A DNA stretch of 64,000 nt from JAURFX01 sp038125265 (GCA_038125265.1 JAYPDM010000002.1:1-64000), one strand, 5' to 3'; shown: positions 1-8,987, numbered from the stretch's first letter. Notes: generated by a model from the letters alone, not told the origin. Program-made: numbers and translations.

Positions 1-522
1 TGGGCTAAAGCTCAGGAACTAGGAGTGCCGGTATTTATGCATCCAGGCGGTGCGGATAATGTCATCATGGATGGAAGTTTAGCTGGACGTGGTGAGCTTG
101 GAAATATCATTGGTAATCCACTTGAGACAACCATCTTTTTAACCAAAATGATCTTTGATGGGGTCTTTGATCGATTCCCAGGACTGAGAGTTTGTGGTGC
201 ACACGGTGGAGGCTATCTGCCTTCTTATTTAGGTCGTGCCGAGGTGGCGTGTGAAGTAAGAAATAATGCGAATTGTCTCAATCAGAAACTTCCAAGTGAT
301 TACCTCAGAACACAGATATATGCTGATTCGATGGTTTTCTCTCACGAAGGATTGCGTCACTTGGTTGCTGAAATGGGTGCAACGCAGGTTGTTTATGGAA
401 CGGATCTTCCATTTAACTGGCCAGACACCATGCAACTTATCTTAGAGGCAAGCTACTTAACTGAAGAAGACAAGAGAGCTATCCTTGGGGGTAATCTGAG
501 CGTATTATTAAATATTGCTTAA
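1..522 (+). CDS. Amidohydrolase (amidohydrolase_2 / ACMSD-like), C-terminal part
   Basis: The reading frame is open from base 1 (W-A-K-A-Q-E...), so the gene starts left of the window and only about the last 173 residues are present. Seen: an FMHPGG segment, CGAHGGGYLP, and VVYGTDLPFNWP, whose Asp sits where the TIM-barrel amidohydrolase_2 family has its late metal-ligand Asp. This family includes aminocarboxymuconate-semialdehyde decarboxylase and related decarboxylases/hydrolases of aromatic breakdown. The N-terminal metal HxH motif lies outside the window. Substrate cannot be assigned. A strong terminator follows 12 bases after the stop, so this is the last gene of its transcript. Confidence 0.75.
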   Translation, partial: WAKAQELGVPVFMHPGGADNVIMDGSLAGRGELGNIIGNPLETTIFLTKMIFDGVFDRFPGLRVCGAHGGGYLPSYLGRAEVACEVRNNANCLNQKLPSDYLRTQIYADSMVFSHEGLRHLVAEMGATQVVYGTDLPFNWPDTMQLILEASYLTEEDKRAILGGNLSVLLNIA

Positions 523-534
523 GGTAAAGTAATA

Positions 535-566
535 AGCCCCACCCTTTCTGGGGTGGGGCTTTTTTT
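535..566 (+). terminator. Rho-independent terminator after the amidohydrolase gene
   Basis: A perfect 10-bp stem (AGCCCCACCC at 535-544, GGGTGGGGCT at 551-560) with a six-base loop is followed by seven T. It ends the upstream transcript. The T-tract abuts the ATG of the pirin gene at 567. Confidence 0.92.
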
Positions 567-1418
567 ATGATGGATAAATCTACTGGAAAAATATTTAATC
601 TTGGAGGGCTTGAAGTTAGACGGCTCCTGCCTCGAAAGAAATTTGATTCGATTGGTCCTTTTATTTTTTTTGACCATATGGGCCCAGGACCCATTGAACC
701 GCAAACACCGATTAACATACGTCCTCATCCACACATCGGCCTTGCCACATTAACTTATCTTTTTGATGGTGAGCTCACTCATGAGGACTCCCTAAAAAAT
801 TATATTACTCTGCTCCCTGGGGGAACCAATCTTATGGTTTCTGGTTCAGGTATAGTTCATTCAGAGAGGACTAAGAGCGATACTGAATTTACAATTAATG
901 GACTTCAGTTTTGGATCGGTCAACCGATAGAGCTCCAAAATGAGATGGGTCGTTTTAGTCATTGGCCAGAAATTCCTCGTTTTGAGATGGATGGGGTAAA
1001 TGCTGAACTCATTTTTGGGAGTTATAAAAATTATCATGCGGATCAATTTAATGATGCCTTTGTGCTTTCTCTCCATTTTAGTAATGAAAAAAATCTTAAC
1101 TTAAAATTTGATGATGAAAATGAAATTGCGCTTTATTCGATGTCAGGAAATTTCAAAGTGAATGAGAGCTCTATTTATTCCAATGAACTTGTTCAATCAA
1201 ATTCAAAAACTATAAAAATTGTTGCAGAAAATAATTCTAGATTAATTATTTTTGGTGGGAAGCCTCTAGGTTACCAACCGCATCTTAAATGGAATTTTGC
1301 TAGCCATGATCCTCAAAAAATTGAGGAGGCAGCAGAGCAATGGCGCAATCAACAATTTCCTAAAATTGAAAATGACCCTGAATACATACCCCTACCGGAA
1401 AATTTTTATGAAACTTAA
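567..1418 (+). CDS. Pirin family protein
   Basis: 283-residue bicupin of the pirin family. The four metal ligands of human pirin (His56, His58, His101, Glu103) have counterparts at His54, His56 (PHPHIG) and His98, Glu100 (GIVHSE), so an intact Fe/quercetinase-type site is expected. GLQFWIG matches the family motif near the end of the first cupin. Characterised homologues are quercetin dioxygenases or redox-sensing regulators; the role here is unknown. The ATG (or the next codon, also ATG) directly follows the terminator T-tract and has no Shine-Dalgarno. The end overlaps the next gene by 11 bases. Confidence 0.85.
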   Translation: MMDKSTGKIFNLGGLEVRRLLPRKKFDSIGPFIFFDHMGPGPIEPQTPINIRPHPHIGLATLTYLFDGELTHEDSLKNYITLLPGGTNLMVSGSGIVHSERTKSDTEFTINGLQFWIGQPIELQNEMGRFSHWPEIPRFEMDGVNAELIFGSYKNYHADQFNDAFVLSLHFSNEKNLNLKFDDENEIALYSMSGNFKVNESSIYSNELVQSNSKTIKIVAENNSRLIIFGGKPLGYQPHLKWNFASHDPQKIEEAAEQWRNQQFPKIENDPEYIPLPENFYET

Positions 1419-2607
1419 ATTTAAACCTATCCTTGTCCTCATTTTTTTTCATCATTCCTTCGCTTATGGACAAGCCCCTGAGCGTTTTGACGTCTCACCT
1501 GCATGGGAGGACCTCACTTCGGACTGGAATATGATTTATCCTGGAGACGACACCCAATGTATCTATCAGGATCCCTATGCTTTTTTTGTTAAACCTGATA
1601 ATCCTGAAAAGGTAGTCATCTCTTTTCCAGGCGGGGGGACTTGCTGGTCTGGGTTAACATGCAGTAACGAGCCAACCGGTAGACTCGATATGGGCCCGAA
1701 AACTGTCACGGTAGATGATACACCGATCAATGCAGGCATATTCCTTGACGATCCAAAAAATCCATTTTATGGATACTCTCATTTACATGTAGGTTACTGT
1801 ACCGGGGATATGCATGTCGGTGATGGGACTCTTAGCAATGATTCTCCCCTTCCAGAAAACCAATATTCTGAGTTTCTTTATTTCAATGGCTATAACAATG
1901 CCATGAGCGCCATCGATTGGTTATTTCAAAATAATAATCAAATTAAAACGCTTGTGATCAGTGGCTCTACTTCTGGAAGTTACGGCACACCGTTTTATGT
2001 GCACCTCATTAAAGAACGATTCCCAGAACTAGAGATTTTTCATTTAGGTGATGGGATTGGAGCAATTCAAATTCCCGAACATACAAGAGGATGGTTACAA
2101 GTATGGAACGCTGAGCAAGTCTTCCTCAATTATCCCGAATTTTTCAATCAGTTGCCCAATAATTATCATCTCAATGACATCATGGTGGCTGCCGGTAAAG
2201 CTAATCCAGAATTAACTTTTACGCAAATTATCTCAAGTTATGATCGCGTCTTTGCCGAGATGGCAAGTTATCTGGGTAGAGAAGAGCCTGTGAATGACAT
2301 CATCCTTGACGGACAAACATACTTAAAAAGTAACCTAGAAAATTTAGATACTTTTACTTTGGGGGGTGACAGTCATGTAAATGCCCTTGGCTACTACTTT
2401 TCAGTGAATAATCCGGGTAATAGCAGTAGAGGATTACCCTTTACCTATGACCGTTTTTACGGTCTTGGAATTGAAGATGTTAGCTTTAGTCAGTGGATAC
2501 AAAGCATTATTGAGGGCACCCCTCTCGGATCCCTATCATGCATTGATTGTTCCGCCCCTGATGCACAAGAATTAGGGCGATATCCTCTCCCTATACAAGC
2601 ACCATAA
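1408..2607 (+). CDS. Secreted pectinacetylesterase-like hydrolase
   Basis: 399 residues starting at the ATG at 1408, chosen because it gives a clean signal peptide (MKLKFKPILVLIFF... ending near FAYGQA); the longer frame upstream lies inside the pirin gene. The N-terminal part has the FPGGGTCWSG motif of pectinacetylesterase/notum-like alpha/beta hydrolases, an early CQYQDPY-like stretch, and a candidate nucleophile region ISGSTSGSYGTPF where the family has GxSAGG. Late His in GGDSHVNALGYYF could belong to the triad. Probably a periplasmic or secreted carboxylesterase; the substrate is not clear. Starts inside the pirin gene (11-base overlap), so the two are likely co-translated. Confidence 0.6.
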   Translation: MKLKFKPILVLIFFHHSFAYGQAPERFDVSPAWEDLTSDWNMIYPGDDTQCIYQDPYAFFVKPDNPEKVVISFPGGGTCWSGLTCSNEPTGRLDMGPKTVTVDDTPINAGIFLDDPKNPFYGYSHLHVGYCTGDMHVGDGTLSNDSPLPENQYSEFLYFNGYNNAMSAIDWLFQNNNQIKTLVISGSTSGSYGTPFYVHLIKERFPELEIFHLGDGIGAIQIPEHTRGWLQVWNAEQVFLNYPEFFNQLPNNYHLNDIMVAAGKANPELTFTQIISSYDRVFAEMASYLGREEPVNDIILDGQTYLKSNLENLDTFTLGGDSHVNALGYYFSVNNPGNSSRGLPFTYDRFYGLGIEDVSFSQWIQSIIEGTPLGSLSCIDCSAPDAQELGRYPLPIQAP

Positions 2608-2736
2608 ATTTATTTATATATGTCTTTTATTAAGTCATTTCTGCATATAAAATAATGTTACTTTACGGTCTTGGGGGCATCATCCGTGCTTAAAGACAAT
2701 CGTCTTGTTAAAGCAAGATTTTTTAATAACAATTAA

Positions 2737-2748
2737 CCGAGGAGTCGG
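2737..2748 (+). promoter_or_regulatory. Shine-Dalgarno in the loop of a small hairpin
   Basis: CCGA-GGAG-TCGG: a 4-bp perfect stem displays the GGAG ribosome-binding site as the loop, ending two bases before the ATG at 2751. It fixes the start of the M24 gene. The 143-base stretch before it otherwise shows only short weak inverted repeats (for example AAGAC/GTCTT at 2693-2706). Confidence 0.5.
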
Positions 2749-2750
2749 AT

Positions 2751-4025
2751 ATGGCAAATTTTGGAATGTTGGGGATGGACTGGCAGCAAAGGATCAATTG
2801 GGATCGTCTGCGCACTTATCGTCTCGAGCGCGCACGCGCAAAAATGAAAGAACACGGTTTAGGTGCTATGTTACTTATGTATGATGAAAACATCAGATAC
2901 GTGACTAGCACACTGACACCTGGATGGAACAAACTAAAGCCTGGATTAAGATATGCGATGTTATGCGGTGATGATGCACCGGTACTCTTTGAGCAAGGCG
3001 ACATTGGCATGCAAGTGAGAAGGCATTCTCCATGGCTTCCAAAAGAAAATGTCAGATACTCTTATGCATGGATTAAAGGAGCTGCAGGTCCTGCTTCTGA
3101 TCAACAAGTTAAGAAGTTCACTAATGCTGTAATTCAAGAAATGAAAAAGAGCAACGTCGATGGTATGAAACTAGGCGTTGACTTTATTGATATCAATCTT
3201 ATTGATGCATTTAAAGATGCAGGCATTGAATGGACTGACGGCATGACTGCCATGATGGAAGCTCGTGCTATTAAAAATGAGGACGAGCAAGAATGTATAC
3301 GTATGGTAGGTGCAATCGGTGATGCCGCACACTGGGAGTGTATGAACTTCCTTAAGCCCGGCTTAACCGAAAATCAAGTCACCGCTCATATCATGGAATT
3401 TTTATATAACATTCCAGGTATTGAAGACGTAGAAGATGTGATTGTCTCCTCTGGTCCAAACACTTGGCCTAACTGGAGAAACTTCTCTGACCGAATCATT
3501 AAGCCTGGTGAGATAGTATTCATGGACTTAGCAGCGCTAACATGGAATGGTTATAAGTCTTGTTACTACAGAACCTATTGCGTTGGTAAAGAACCAACAG
3601 AACACCAAAATGAGATTTATGCTGAGGCACTCAAGTGGCTATACGATGCCATTAGAGAGGTAAAGCCTGGTGCTACTACCAAAGACATTGCATCAAAATG
3701 GCCTTCAGCTGAAATTTGGGGTTATAAAGAAGAGGATGAGGCTGCAGCAAACCTATGGGGACATGGCCTTGGGCTTGCGCAATATGATCAGCCAGTTATT
3801 TCTCGTATCTGGTCATTAGATCATCCTTTAGAAATTAAAGAAGGCATGGTCTTTGCACTTGAAACTCAACATGGTATTCCATTTGAGTGGGGCGTGCGTA
3901 TTGAGGAAATGCTGATCGTTCACAGTGATCGCACTGAGATCGTATCTAACTTCCCAGTAGAGAAGATAACCACTGTCAAGCCGATTGATGGTTACGCATC
4001 TAAATACGCTGCAGACCGTAAGTAG
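2751..4025 (+). CDS. M24-fold peptidase-like enzyme (creatinase/prolidase/DddP superfamily)
   Basis: 424 residues: a creatinase-type N-terminal domain (about 1-165, with LLMYDENIRYVTST) and a pita-bread catalytic domain. Metal-site positions in order: Asp259 (FMDLAAL) present; the second Asp, normally in a (S)DxTR motif, is replaced by Cys271 (KSCYYRTY); His338 (GHGLG), Glu371 (FALETQ) and Glu385 (VRIEEM) present. Four of five ligands remain, which suggests altered metal use or a non-peptidase reaction, as known for creatinase, ectoine hydrolase or DMSP lyase DddP. No signal peptide. First gene of a three-gene plus-strand unit with the PEP-synthase-like kinase and a hydroxyacid dehydrogenase, so a small-molecule substrate is more likely than peptides. 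Confidence 0.75.
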   Translation: MANFGMLGMDWQQRINWDRLRTYRLERARAKMKEHGLGAMLLMYDENIRYVTSTLTPGWNKLKPGLRYAMLCGDDAPVLFEQGDIGMQVRRHSPWLPKENVRYSYAWIKGAAGPASDQQVKKFTNAVIQEMKKSNVDGMKLGVDFIDINLIDAFKDAGIEWTDGMTAMMEARAIKNEDEQECIRMVGAIGDAAHWECMNFLKPGLTENQVTAHIMEFLYNIPGIEDVEDVIVSSGPNTWPNWRNFSDRIIKPGEIVFMDLAALTWNGYKSCYYRTYCVGKEPTEHQNEIYAEALKWLYDAIREVKPGATTKDIASKWPSAEIWGYKEEDEAAANLWGHGLGLAQYDQPVISRIWSLDHPLEIKEGMVFALETQHGIPFEWGVRIEEMLIVHSDRTEIVSNFPVEKITTVKPIDGYASKYAADRK

Positions 4026-4047
4026 TTAAACCGATTAGGGGAATTGT

Positions 4048-5340
4048 ATGTCTGCCATCGTACTCCCCTTAACGGATTTAAGTACTAATAACCCAGACCA
4101 TTATGGTCCTAAAGCCGCTAACTTAGCGGCTTTAGTCCATCTGGATATCCCTACCCCTAAAGGCTTTGCAGTACATGCCGATGCCTATAAAGCACAAATG
4201 ACCCACCTTAATTTATGGGATAGTGCTAAAGGTGTATTTGGAGATGATGATCATGCGGCGCGTCGTCATGCGAACCGTATACGTATTGCTTTGCTCGACA
4301 GCCCAATCGAGGGCACGATTAAAGAGCAACTCTTGATTGCTTTTCATGCCATTCTGCAAGATGGAAAAAAATGTGTTGTAAGATCATCCGCCTTGGTTGA
4401 GGATAGACATGGTTCAAGCTTCGCTGGTCAATTTGAGAGCTTCCTCGGTATTGAAGATGAAGAAGAGTTTTTAATTGCTGTTAAATCTTGTTGGTGTGCC
4501 TTATGGTCAACAAGGGCATTACGCTATATGGCAACGCATGACCTTGATCCCTTTGATACAGCCATGGGATTAATAATTCAGCCGTTAGTCGAAGCTAGCG
4601 CTTCAGGGGGTGGCTTAAGCCAAACGGCCGAAGGAGAAATTCTTATTAGTGCGACTTGGGGATTAGGATCTGCAATTGCGCAGGGCGAAGTTGTGCCAGA
4701 TCGATATGTCGTTACCCAAGATGGGAAGATTATTGATCAGACCATAGGAAAGAAAGCCCATAGTGTCCATTGCGCACATGGTAACAAGTCGACAAAAAAA
4801 GAAGATGCTGCAATCGCTTGTCTTAATGAAAAGCAACTTCAAGAGCTTTCAGAATATATTAAAAAGGCCGAGACTGTGGTTAATGGAGCTTCAGAAATTG
4901 AATGGGCTATGAACGAAGATGGAATTTTTTTAGTGCAAGCCAGACCTTTGCATATCGAATCCCCGGTGGAGGTTGATGAGGTATGGGAACAGCATCCTAG
5001 AATCAAAGGTCATCCTGCCGGCGTTGGTTGGGGAACTGGAAAAGCTTGTGTTGTGAATTGTGAATGCGAGGTGAGTCGAATAGCTCCTGGTGATGTACTC
5101 ATTACAACAATAGCCGGACCGGCATTAAGTCAAATTCTAGGTAGAGTATCTGCAGTGGTTGCAGAATTAGGTGGAAGTACTTCCCACCTGGCCTCACTGG
5201 CACGTGAGAGAGGAATACCCATGGTTTTAGGAGTGCAAGACGCAACGCAATTAATTCCTGAGGGATCAATGGTTGCAGTTGATGGAGTTGCTGGTATTGT
5301 AAGATGGATTGAAAACGGGAGTGAAAAACATGTCCAATAA
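4048..5340 (+). CDS. PEP-synthase-like phosphotransferase (ATP-binding + His domains only)
   Basis: 430 residues. The N-terminal about 300 residues match the PPDK/PEP-synthase ATP-grasp domain (GPKAANLAAL; VVRSSALVEDRHGSSFAGQF; WSTRALRYM; EIEWAMNEDGIFLVQARPL). The C-terminal about 80 residues form the swivelling phospho-His domain with catalytic His380 in GGSTSHLASLARERGIP. The large C-terminal PEP/pyruvate-binding barrel of true PEP synthase is absent, so it probably phosphorylates another acceptor, alone or with a partner. Phenylphosphate synthase and rifampin phosphotransferase are known variants of this plan. SD AGGGGA precedes the ATG; 22 bases after the M24 gene, 11-base overlap with the dehydrogenase. 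Confidence 0.75.
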   Translation: MSAIVLPLTDLSTNNPDHYGPKAANLAALVHLDIPTPKGFAVHADAYKAQMTHLNLWDSAKGVFGDDDHAARRHANRIRIALLDSPIEGTIKEQLLIAFHAILQDGKKCVVRSSALVEDRHGSSFAGQFESFLGIEDEEEFLIAVKSCWCALWSTRALRYMATHDLDPFDTAMGLIIQPLVEASASGGGLSQTAEGEILISATWGLGSAIAQGEVVPDRYVVTQDGKIIDQTIGKKAHSVHCAHGNKSTKKEDAAIACLNEKQLQELSEYIKKAETVVNGASEIEWAMNEDGIFLVQARPLHIESPVEVDEVWEQHPRIKGHPAGVGWGTGKACVVNCECEVSRIAPGDVLITTIAGPALSQILGRVSAVVAELGGSTSHLASLARERGIPMVLGVQDATQLIPEGSMVAVDGVAGIVRWIENGSEKHVQ

Positions 5341-6319
5341 AGCTAAAGTTGTATTAACTGATTATGTCTGGGATAACCTTGATATAGAGCACGAGATCTT
5401 AGGTGATCTGGCTAATATTATTCCAATCCAAAAAACCAACCCCGATGAATTCTTTCCTGAGGCAGAAGATTGCGACGCACTCTTGAATACTTATGGCGGT
5501 CCAATCACTAAAGAAGTTATGGATAAAATGCCGAATTGCAAAATCATAGCTCGTTATGGCATTGGTGTTGATACGATTGATGTAAAAGCCGCTACTGATG
5601 CAGGCATCATAGTAACGAATAATCCAACTTATTGTATTGAAGAGGTTGCTGAACATACTGTCGCAATGCTCTTAACAGCCGCTAGAAAAACAGCATTTTA
5701 CGATCGATTGGTTCGATCCGGTCGTTGGGAAGTACCGCCAGGAAAACCCATGTTTAGACTTTTTGGAAGTACGGTTGGTCTTGTAGGATTTGGTAATATT
5801 GCAAGACATGTCGCCAAAGCTTTAGCGGGTCTCGGTATGAATGTTCAGTATTCTGATCCCTTTGTTGAGCAGGGACAATTTGATGTTCCTGGCAATAAAG
5901 TTGAATTTGATCATTTGTTAGAGACCTCTGACTATGTTTGTGTCCATGCACCTTTAATACCTCAGACTAGACATATGTTTGATGCTGAACAATTTAAGGC
6001 GATGAAAAAAAATGCAATTCTGGTCAACTGCTCTAGGGGTCCGATTATAAATACAGATGCTCTGGTTGCTGCTCTTGATGCAAAAGAGATAGCAGGTGTA
6101 GCCCTCGATACTACCGATCCTGAGCCACTGCCAAATCCACATCCCCTTCGAGATAGAGAAAATGTAATTATCAATCCCCACTCAGCTTGGTACAGCGAAG
6201 AGGCAATGATAAAGCTTCAGAAAGGGGCGCCCAATGAGGTGGCGTTAGTATTGCAAGGAAAGGCCCCTATTAACATTGTTAATAAGAACGTCCTGGGAAA
6301 TACTCGGGCAGGAATTTAA
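5330..6319 (+). CDS. D-isomer-specific 2-hydroxyacid dehydrogenase (CtBP/SerA-like)
   Basis: 329 residues from the ATG at 5330, which has a GGGAG SD about eight bases upstream. NAD Rossmann motif GLVGFGNIA (third Gly replaced by Ala), catalytic Arg in NCSRGPIINT, Glu in the DTTDPEPLP region and His in NPHSAWYS. Oxidises or reduces a D-2-hydroxy acid/2-oxo acid pair. It lacks the ACT/ASB regulatory domains of long SerA, so it fits the C-terminal-binding-protein-like branch. The start lies inside the previous gene and the stop overlaps the convergent gene at 6316 by four bases, so there is no room for a terminator between the two operons. Confidence 0.85.
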   Translation: MSNKAKVVLTDYVWDNLDIEHEILGDLANIIPIQKTNPDEFFPEAEDCDALLNTYGGPITKEVMDKMPNCKIIARYGIGVDTIDVKAATDAGIIVTNNPTYCIEEVAEHTVAMLLTAARKTAFYDRLVRSGRWEVPPGKPMFRLFGSTVGLVGFGNIARHVAKALAGLGMNVQYSDPFVEQGQFDVPGNKVEFDHLLETSDYVCVHAPLIPQTRHMFDAEQFKAMKKNAILVNCSRGPIINTDALVAALDAKEIAGVALDTTDPEPLPNPHPLRDRENVIINPHSAWYSEEAMIKLQKGAPNEVALVLQGKAPINIVNKNVLGNTRAGI

Positions 6320-7179
6320 GGCTTCTTGTAGGTCTCAATAATTGCAGCCGTATCATCATCGGGTGATTCAGCTGCAATTGTTTTTAGGTATTGATCATAC
6401 GTAGCCTTAAATAATGGGGCATCAATTCCTAAGTCACTGCCTAGATGATCGATAAGATCTAAGTCCTTTTTCCAATTACTTAATTTCATTGTCGCAGGTT
6501 GATACTCTCTTCTAAGCATCAAGGGAGCTCTTAGATCAAAAACTTTTGACCCTGCAGCACCAGCGCCTAGCAACTCAAGAATAATTTTTTCCTCTATCCC
6601 TGATTTGAGTGCAAAATTAATAGCCTCGGCAGTAGCTGCATTATGAATAGCTACCAGCAAATTCGCTGCAAGCTTTAACTTAGTTCCGTGTCCAAATGGA
6701 CCCACAAATCGATGCATCCTAGAAAACATCGATAAGTAAGGGCTGATATTATGGTAAATTTCCTCTTCACCGCTTACGTATAAAACTAAGTCTGCTTTCT
6801 TCGCTTGTTCCCCAGTGCCACTGATTGGACAATCAATGATCTTTAAATTTTTATCCTCAAATAATTTGTATGCATCTAGCTTAGATTTCAGTGATAGGGT
6901 ACTTAAGTCTACTAAGACATGGTCGCTCTTTGCATGCTCAAGGAAACTTCCAATAACGCTTATAAATGCTTGCTCGCTTGGAAGGCTTGAAAAAACTAAT
7001 TTAGACTTTAATAGCAGTTGATCAATATTCTGACAAACTACTACTCCATTACTTTTTGCAGAAACACATGCCTCACTGGAAATATCATAACCGTAAACAT
7101 CTACATCATGATCCCTTAGATGGCGTGCAATAGCACCACCCATTATCCCAAGACCAATGATTCCAATGGCTTGTTTCAT
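6316..7179 (-). CDS. NAD(P)-dependent beta-hydroxyacid dehydrogenase (3-hydroxyisobutyrate dehydrogenase-like)
   Basis: 287 residues. N-terminal Rossmann IGIIGLGIMGGAI, substrate motif DCPISGTGEQAK (family DAPVSGG), catalytic Lys in the GHGTKLKLAANL stretch, and an all-alpha C-terminal domain: the arrangement of 3-hydroxyisobutyrate, tartronate-semialdehyde and related dehydrogenases. Last gene of the TRAP operon, three bases after dctM. It probably handles a beta-hydroxy acid made from the imported substrate. Specificity cannot be read from sequence. Confidence 0.83.
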   Translation of the reverse strand: MKQAIGIIGLGIMGGAIARHLRDHDVDVYGYDISSEACVSAKSNGVVVCQNIDQLLLKSKLVFSSLPSEQAFISVIGSFLEHAKSDHVLVDLSTLSLKSKLDAYKLFEDKNLKIIDCPISGTGEQAKKADLVLYVSGEEEIYHNISPYLSMFSRMHRFVGPFGHGTKLKLAANLLVAIHNAATAEAINFALKSGIEEKIILELLGAGAAGSKVFDLRAPLMLRREYQPATMKLSNWKKDLDLIDHLGSDLGIDAPLFKATYDQYLKTIAAESPDDDTAAIIETYKKP

Positions 7180-7182
7180 GTA

Positions 7183-8502
7183 TTAACCTAAAAAACGATC
7201 AGGTAAAAATGAGGCTATACCAGGAAATGCAATGACAATAATTGCAACAAGAATCATCATAATCCAATAAGGGATGGATCCAGTAAAAATATCTTTCAGG
7301 CTTACCTCTGGATCAGGCACGGAGGATTTTACAGCGAATATCAAGAGTCCAAGTGGGGGCGTCAATAAGCCAGCCTCGATTATTAAAATCCCATAAATGG
7401 CAAAAGCAACTTCATTCATGCCAGCCGCCATAGCGATAGGATAAAAAATTGGAACGGTTAATAAGATATCTGAAATAGAATCAATAATGGTTCCTAACAA
7501 TAACCAAATGACTGTCATTAAAAATATAATGCCTATAGGCCCTAAGCCAAGACCAAAAAATAGATCTTGGATCATGTTTACCCCTCCACTTACAGCCAAT
7601 AGCCGAGAGTACATAGATCCAGCAATTAATAAGAACATAATAGGTGCTGTAGAACGTCCAGCATCATAAATTGCTTCCATAAAGCTGGCCTTAGTCATTC
7701 CCTTAAGCTTGCCAACGACAAGACTTCCCAGCGCACCGAACCCAGCGGCTTCAGTCGGAGTAAATACTCCCAACCAAATACCACCCAAAACCAAGGCTAC
7801 AAGGGATAAAATGCCAAGTCCACTTTTCAAGCTATCAGTATTTGAATGATGAAATGATGAAGACTCGCCGAGTGGGGCAACATCAGGCTCTCTCCAAGCT
7901 TTATAGGCACAATACAAAATAAATGTGCCCCCTAAAAGTAATCCAGGGAAAACTCCTCCTAGAAATAAAGCCCCAACCGAAGCTTCGGTTAATATGGCCC
8001 AAACGATCAGTAGCACGCTTGGTGGAATGAGCATTCCCAAGCTTCCACTTCCAGCAATGACGCCTAATGCATATGATCTCCGATACCCAAGTTTCTTCAT
8101 CTCTGGGTAAGCAATTCGACTAAATGTTGCGGCTGAGGCTATGGCCACACCTGAAACAGCTGCAAAGGCCGCGTTACCAAGTACTGTAGCCGCCGCGAGC
8201 CTACCAGGAATGATTCTCATCACCCTATTGCAAAGTAAGTATAAATCTCTTGCTGCGCCTGATTTGCTTAATACTTCTCCCATCAGCATAAATAAAGGAA
8301 TGACTGCTAAAGAGCTGTTTCTAATTGATTCGTAGGCGGTCGATCCAAGAATAGATAATGCAATATTAAAATCATCATAGCTAAAGTAAACGCCAATAAC
8401 ACTGGCAAGTCCTAACGCAATACCGACGTGCACACCTAAAAGAACCAGAACTAATAAAATAGCTAAAGATATAAATATGACCTCGGGCCCCATTCCAGTC
8501 AT
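7183..8502 (-). CDS. dctM: TRAP transporter large permease
   Basis: 439 residues from the ATG at 8502, which overlaps the dctQ stop as ATGA (translational coupling); a longer frame reaches into dctQ and is not used. Highly hydrophobic with about 12 helices. Family hallmarks seen: GSGSLGMLIPPS, LFLGGVFPGLLL, FTPTEAAGFGA and GTIIDSISDILLTVPIF. It forms the Na+-driven membrane channel of a tripartite transporter with DctQ (8499-8987) and DctP (10031-11092) for carboxylate-type substrates. Confidence 0.93.
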   Translation of the reverse strand: MTGMGPEVIFISLAILLVLVLLGVHVGIALGLASVIGVYFSYDDFNIALSILGSTAYESIRNSSLAVIPLFMLMGEVLSKSGAARDLYLLCNRVMRIIPGRLAAATVLGNAAFAAVSGVAIASAATFSRIAYPEMKKLGYRRSYALGVIAGSGSLGMLIPPSVLLIVWAILTEASVGALFLGGVFPGLLLGGTFILYCAYKAWREPDVAPLGESSSFHHSNTDSLKSGLGILSLVALVLGGIWLGVFTPTEAAGFGALGSLVVGKLKGMTKASFMEAIYDAGRSTAPIMFLLIAGSMYSRLLAVSGGVNMIQDLFFGLGLGPIGIIFLMTVIWLLLGTIIDSISDILLTVPIFYPIAMAAGMNEVAFAIYGILIIEAGLLTPPLGLLIFAVKSSVPDPEVSLKDIFTGSIPYWIMMILVAIIVIAFPGIASFLPDRFLG

Positions 8503-8987
8503 ACATTCTCCTCGCGCAAGTCTTGTAAAAATAATTTCAAATACACCCAAGCCGCAAAGATAGAAGTAAAAATAATTAGGAATCTAACAGGATAGGTAGG
8601 CACTCTGAGGGCGCCCTCACCCTCGTATTCGCTTACTAACAATGCCTCTTGTGCAGGAGCTATTGAGCTAACTACGGTTCCAATGAAAAATAAGAATCCA
8701 CATATATACATCAGTGCTTTCAAATATTTTTGCACTTTCAAGCCTACTAAATCATAGATGAGCGTGGTGCGAATCATGCCCCCGCGATAAATCGCTAAAG
8801 GTAGCTGCAGAAAAGTGATTGAAACAACCGAATTTTTAATAATCTCTGACGCGCCTAAAAGCGGAGTACTAAATAAGTATCTTCCCATCACGTCAATAAA
8901 GATAATAGCAGCCAACACTATTACCCACGTAGCAGATACGATATGAACCTTCTCGGCAATACTTGAAGTATACCTATCTTGGATCAT
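8499..8987 (-). CDS. dctQ: TRAP transporter small permease
   Basis: 162 residues with four predicted membrane helices and the DctQ pattern (FIDVMGRYLFSTPLLGASEI; FLQLPLAIYRGGMIRT). Partner of the large permease, with which its stop codon overlaps. Four bases downstream of the Gfo/Idh/MocA gene. Confidence 0.9.
   Translation of the reverse strand: MIQDRYTSSIAEKVHIVSATWVIVLAAIIFIDVMGRYLFSTPLLGASEIIKNSVVSITFLQLPLAIYRGGMIRTTLIYDLVGLKVQKYLKALMYICGFLFFIGTVVSSIAPAQEALLVSEYEGEGALRVPTYPVRFLIIFTSIFAAWVYLKLFLQDLREENV

Noticed and set aside
1297..1407. Upstream extension of the esterase-like gene
   Set aside because: It lies wholly within the pirin gene, and the ATG at 1408 gives a proper signal peptide.
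2693..2724. Terminator before the M24 gene
   Set aside because: TCTTG/CAAGA with six T is only a 5-bp AT-rich stem that competes with AAGAC/GTCTT; too weak to call.
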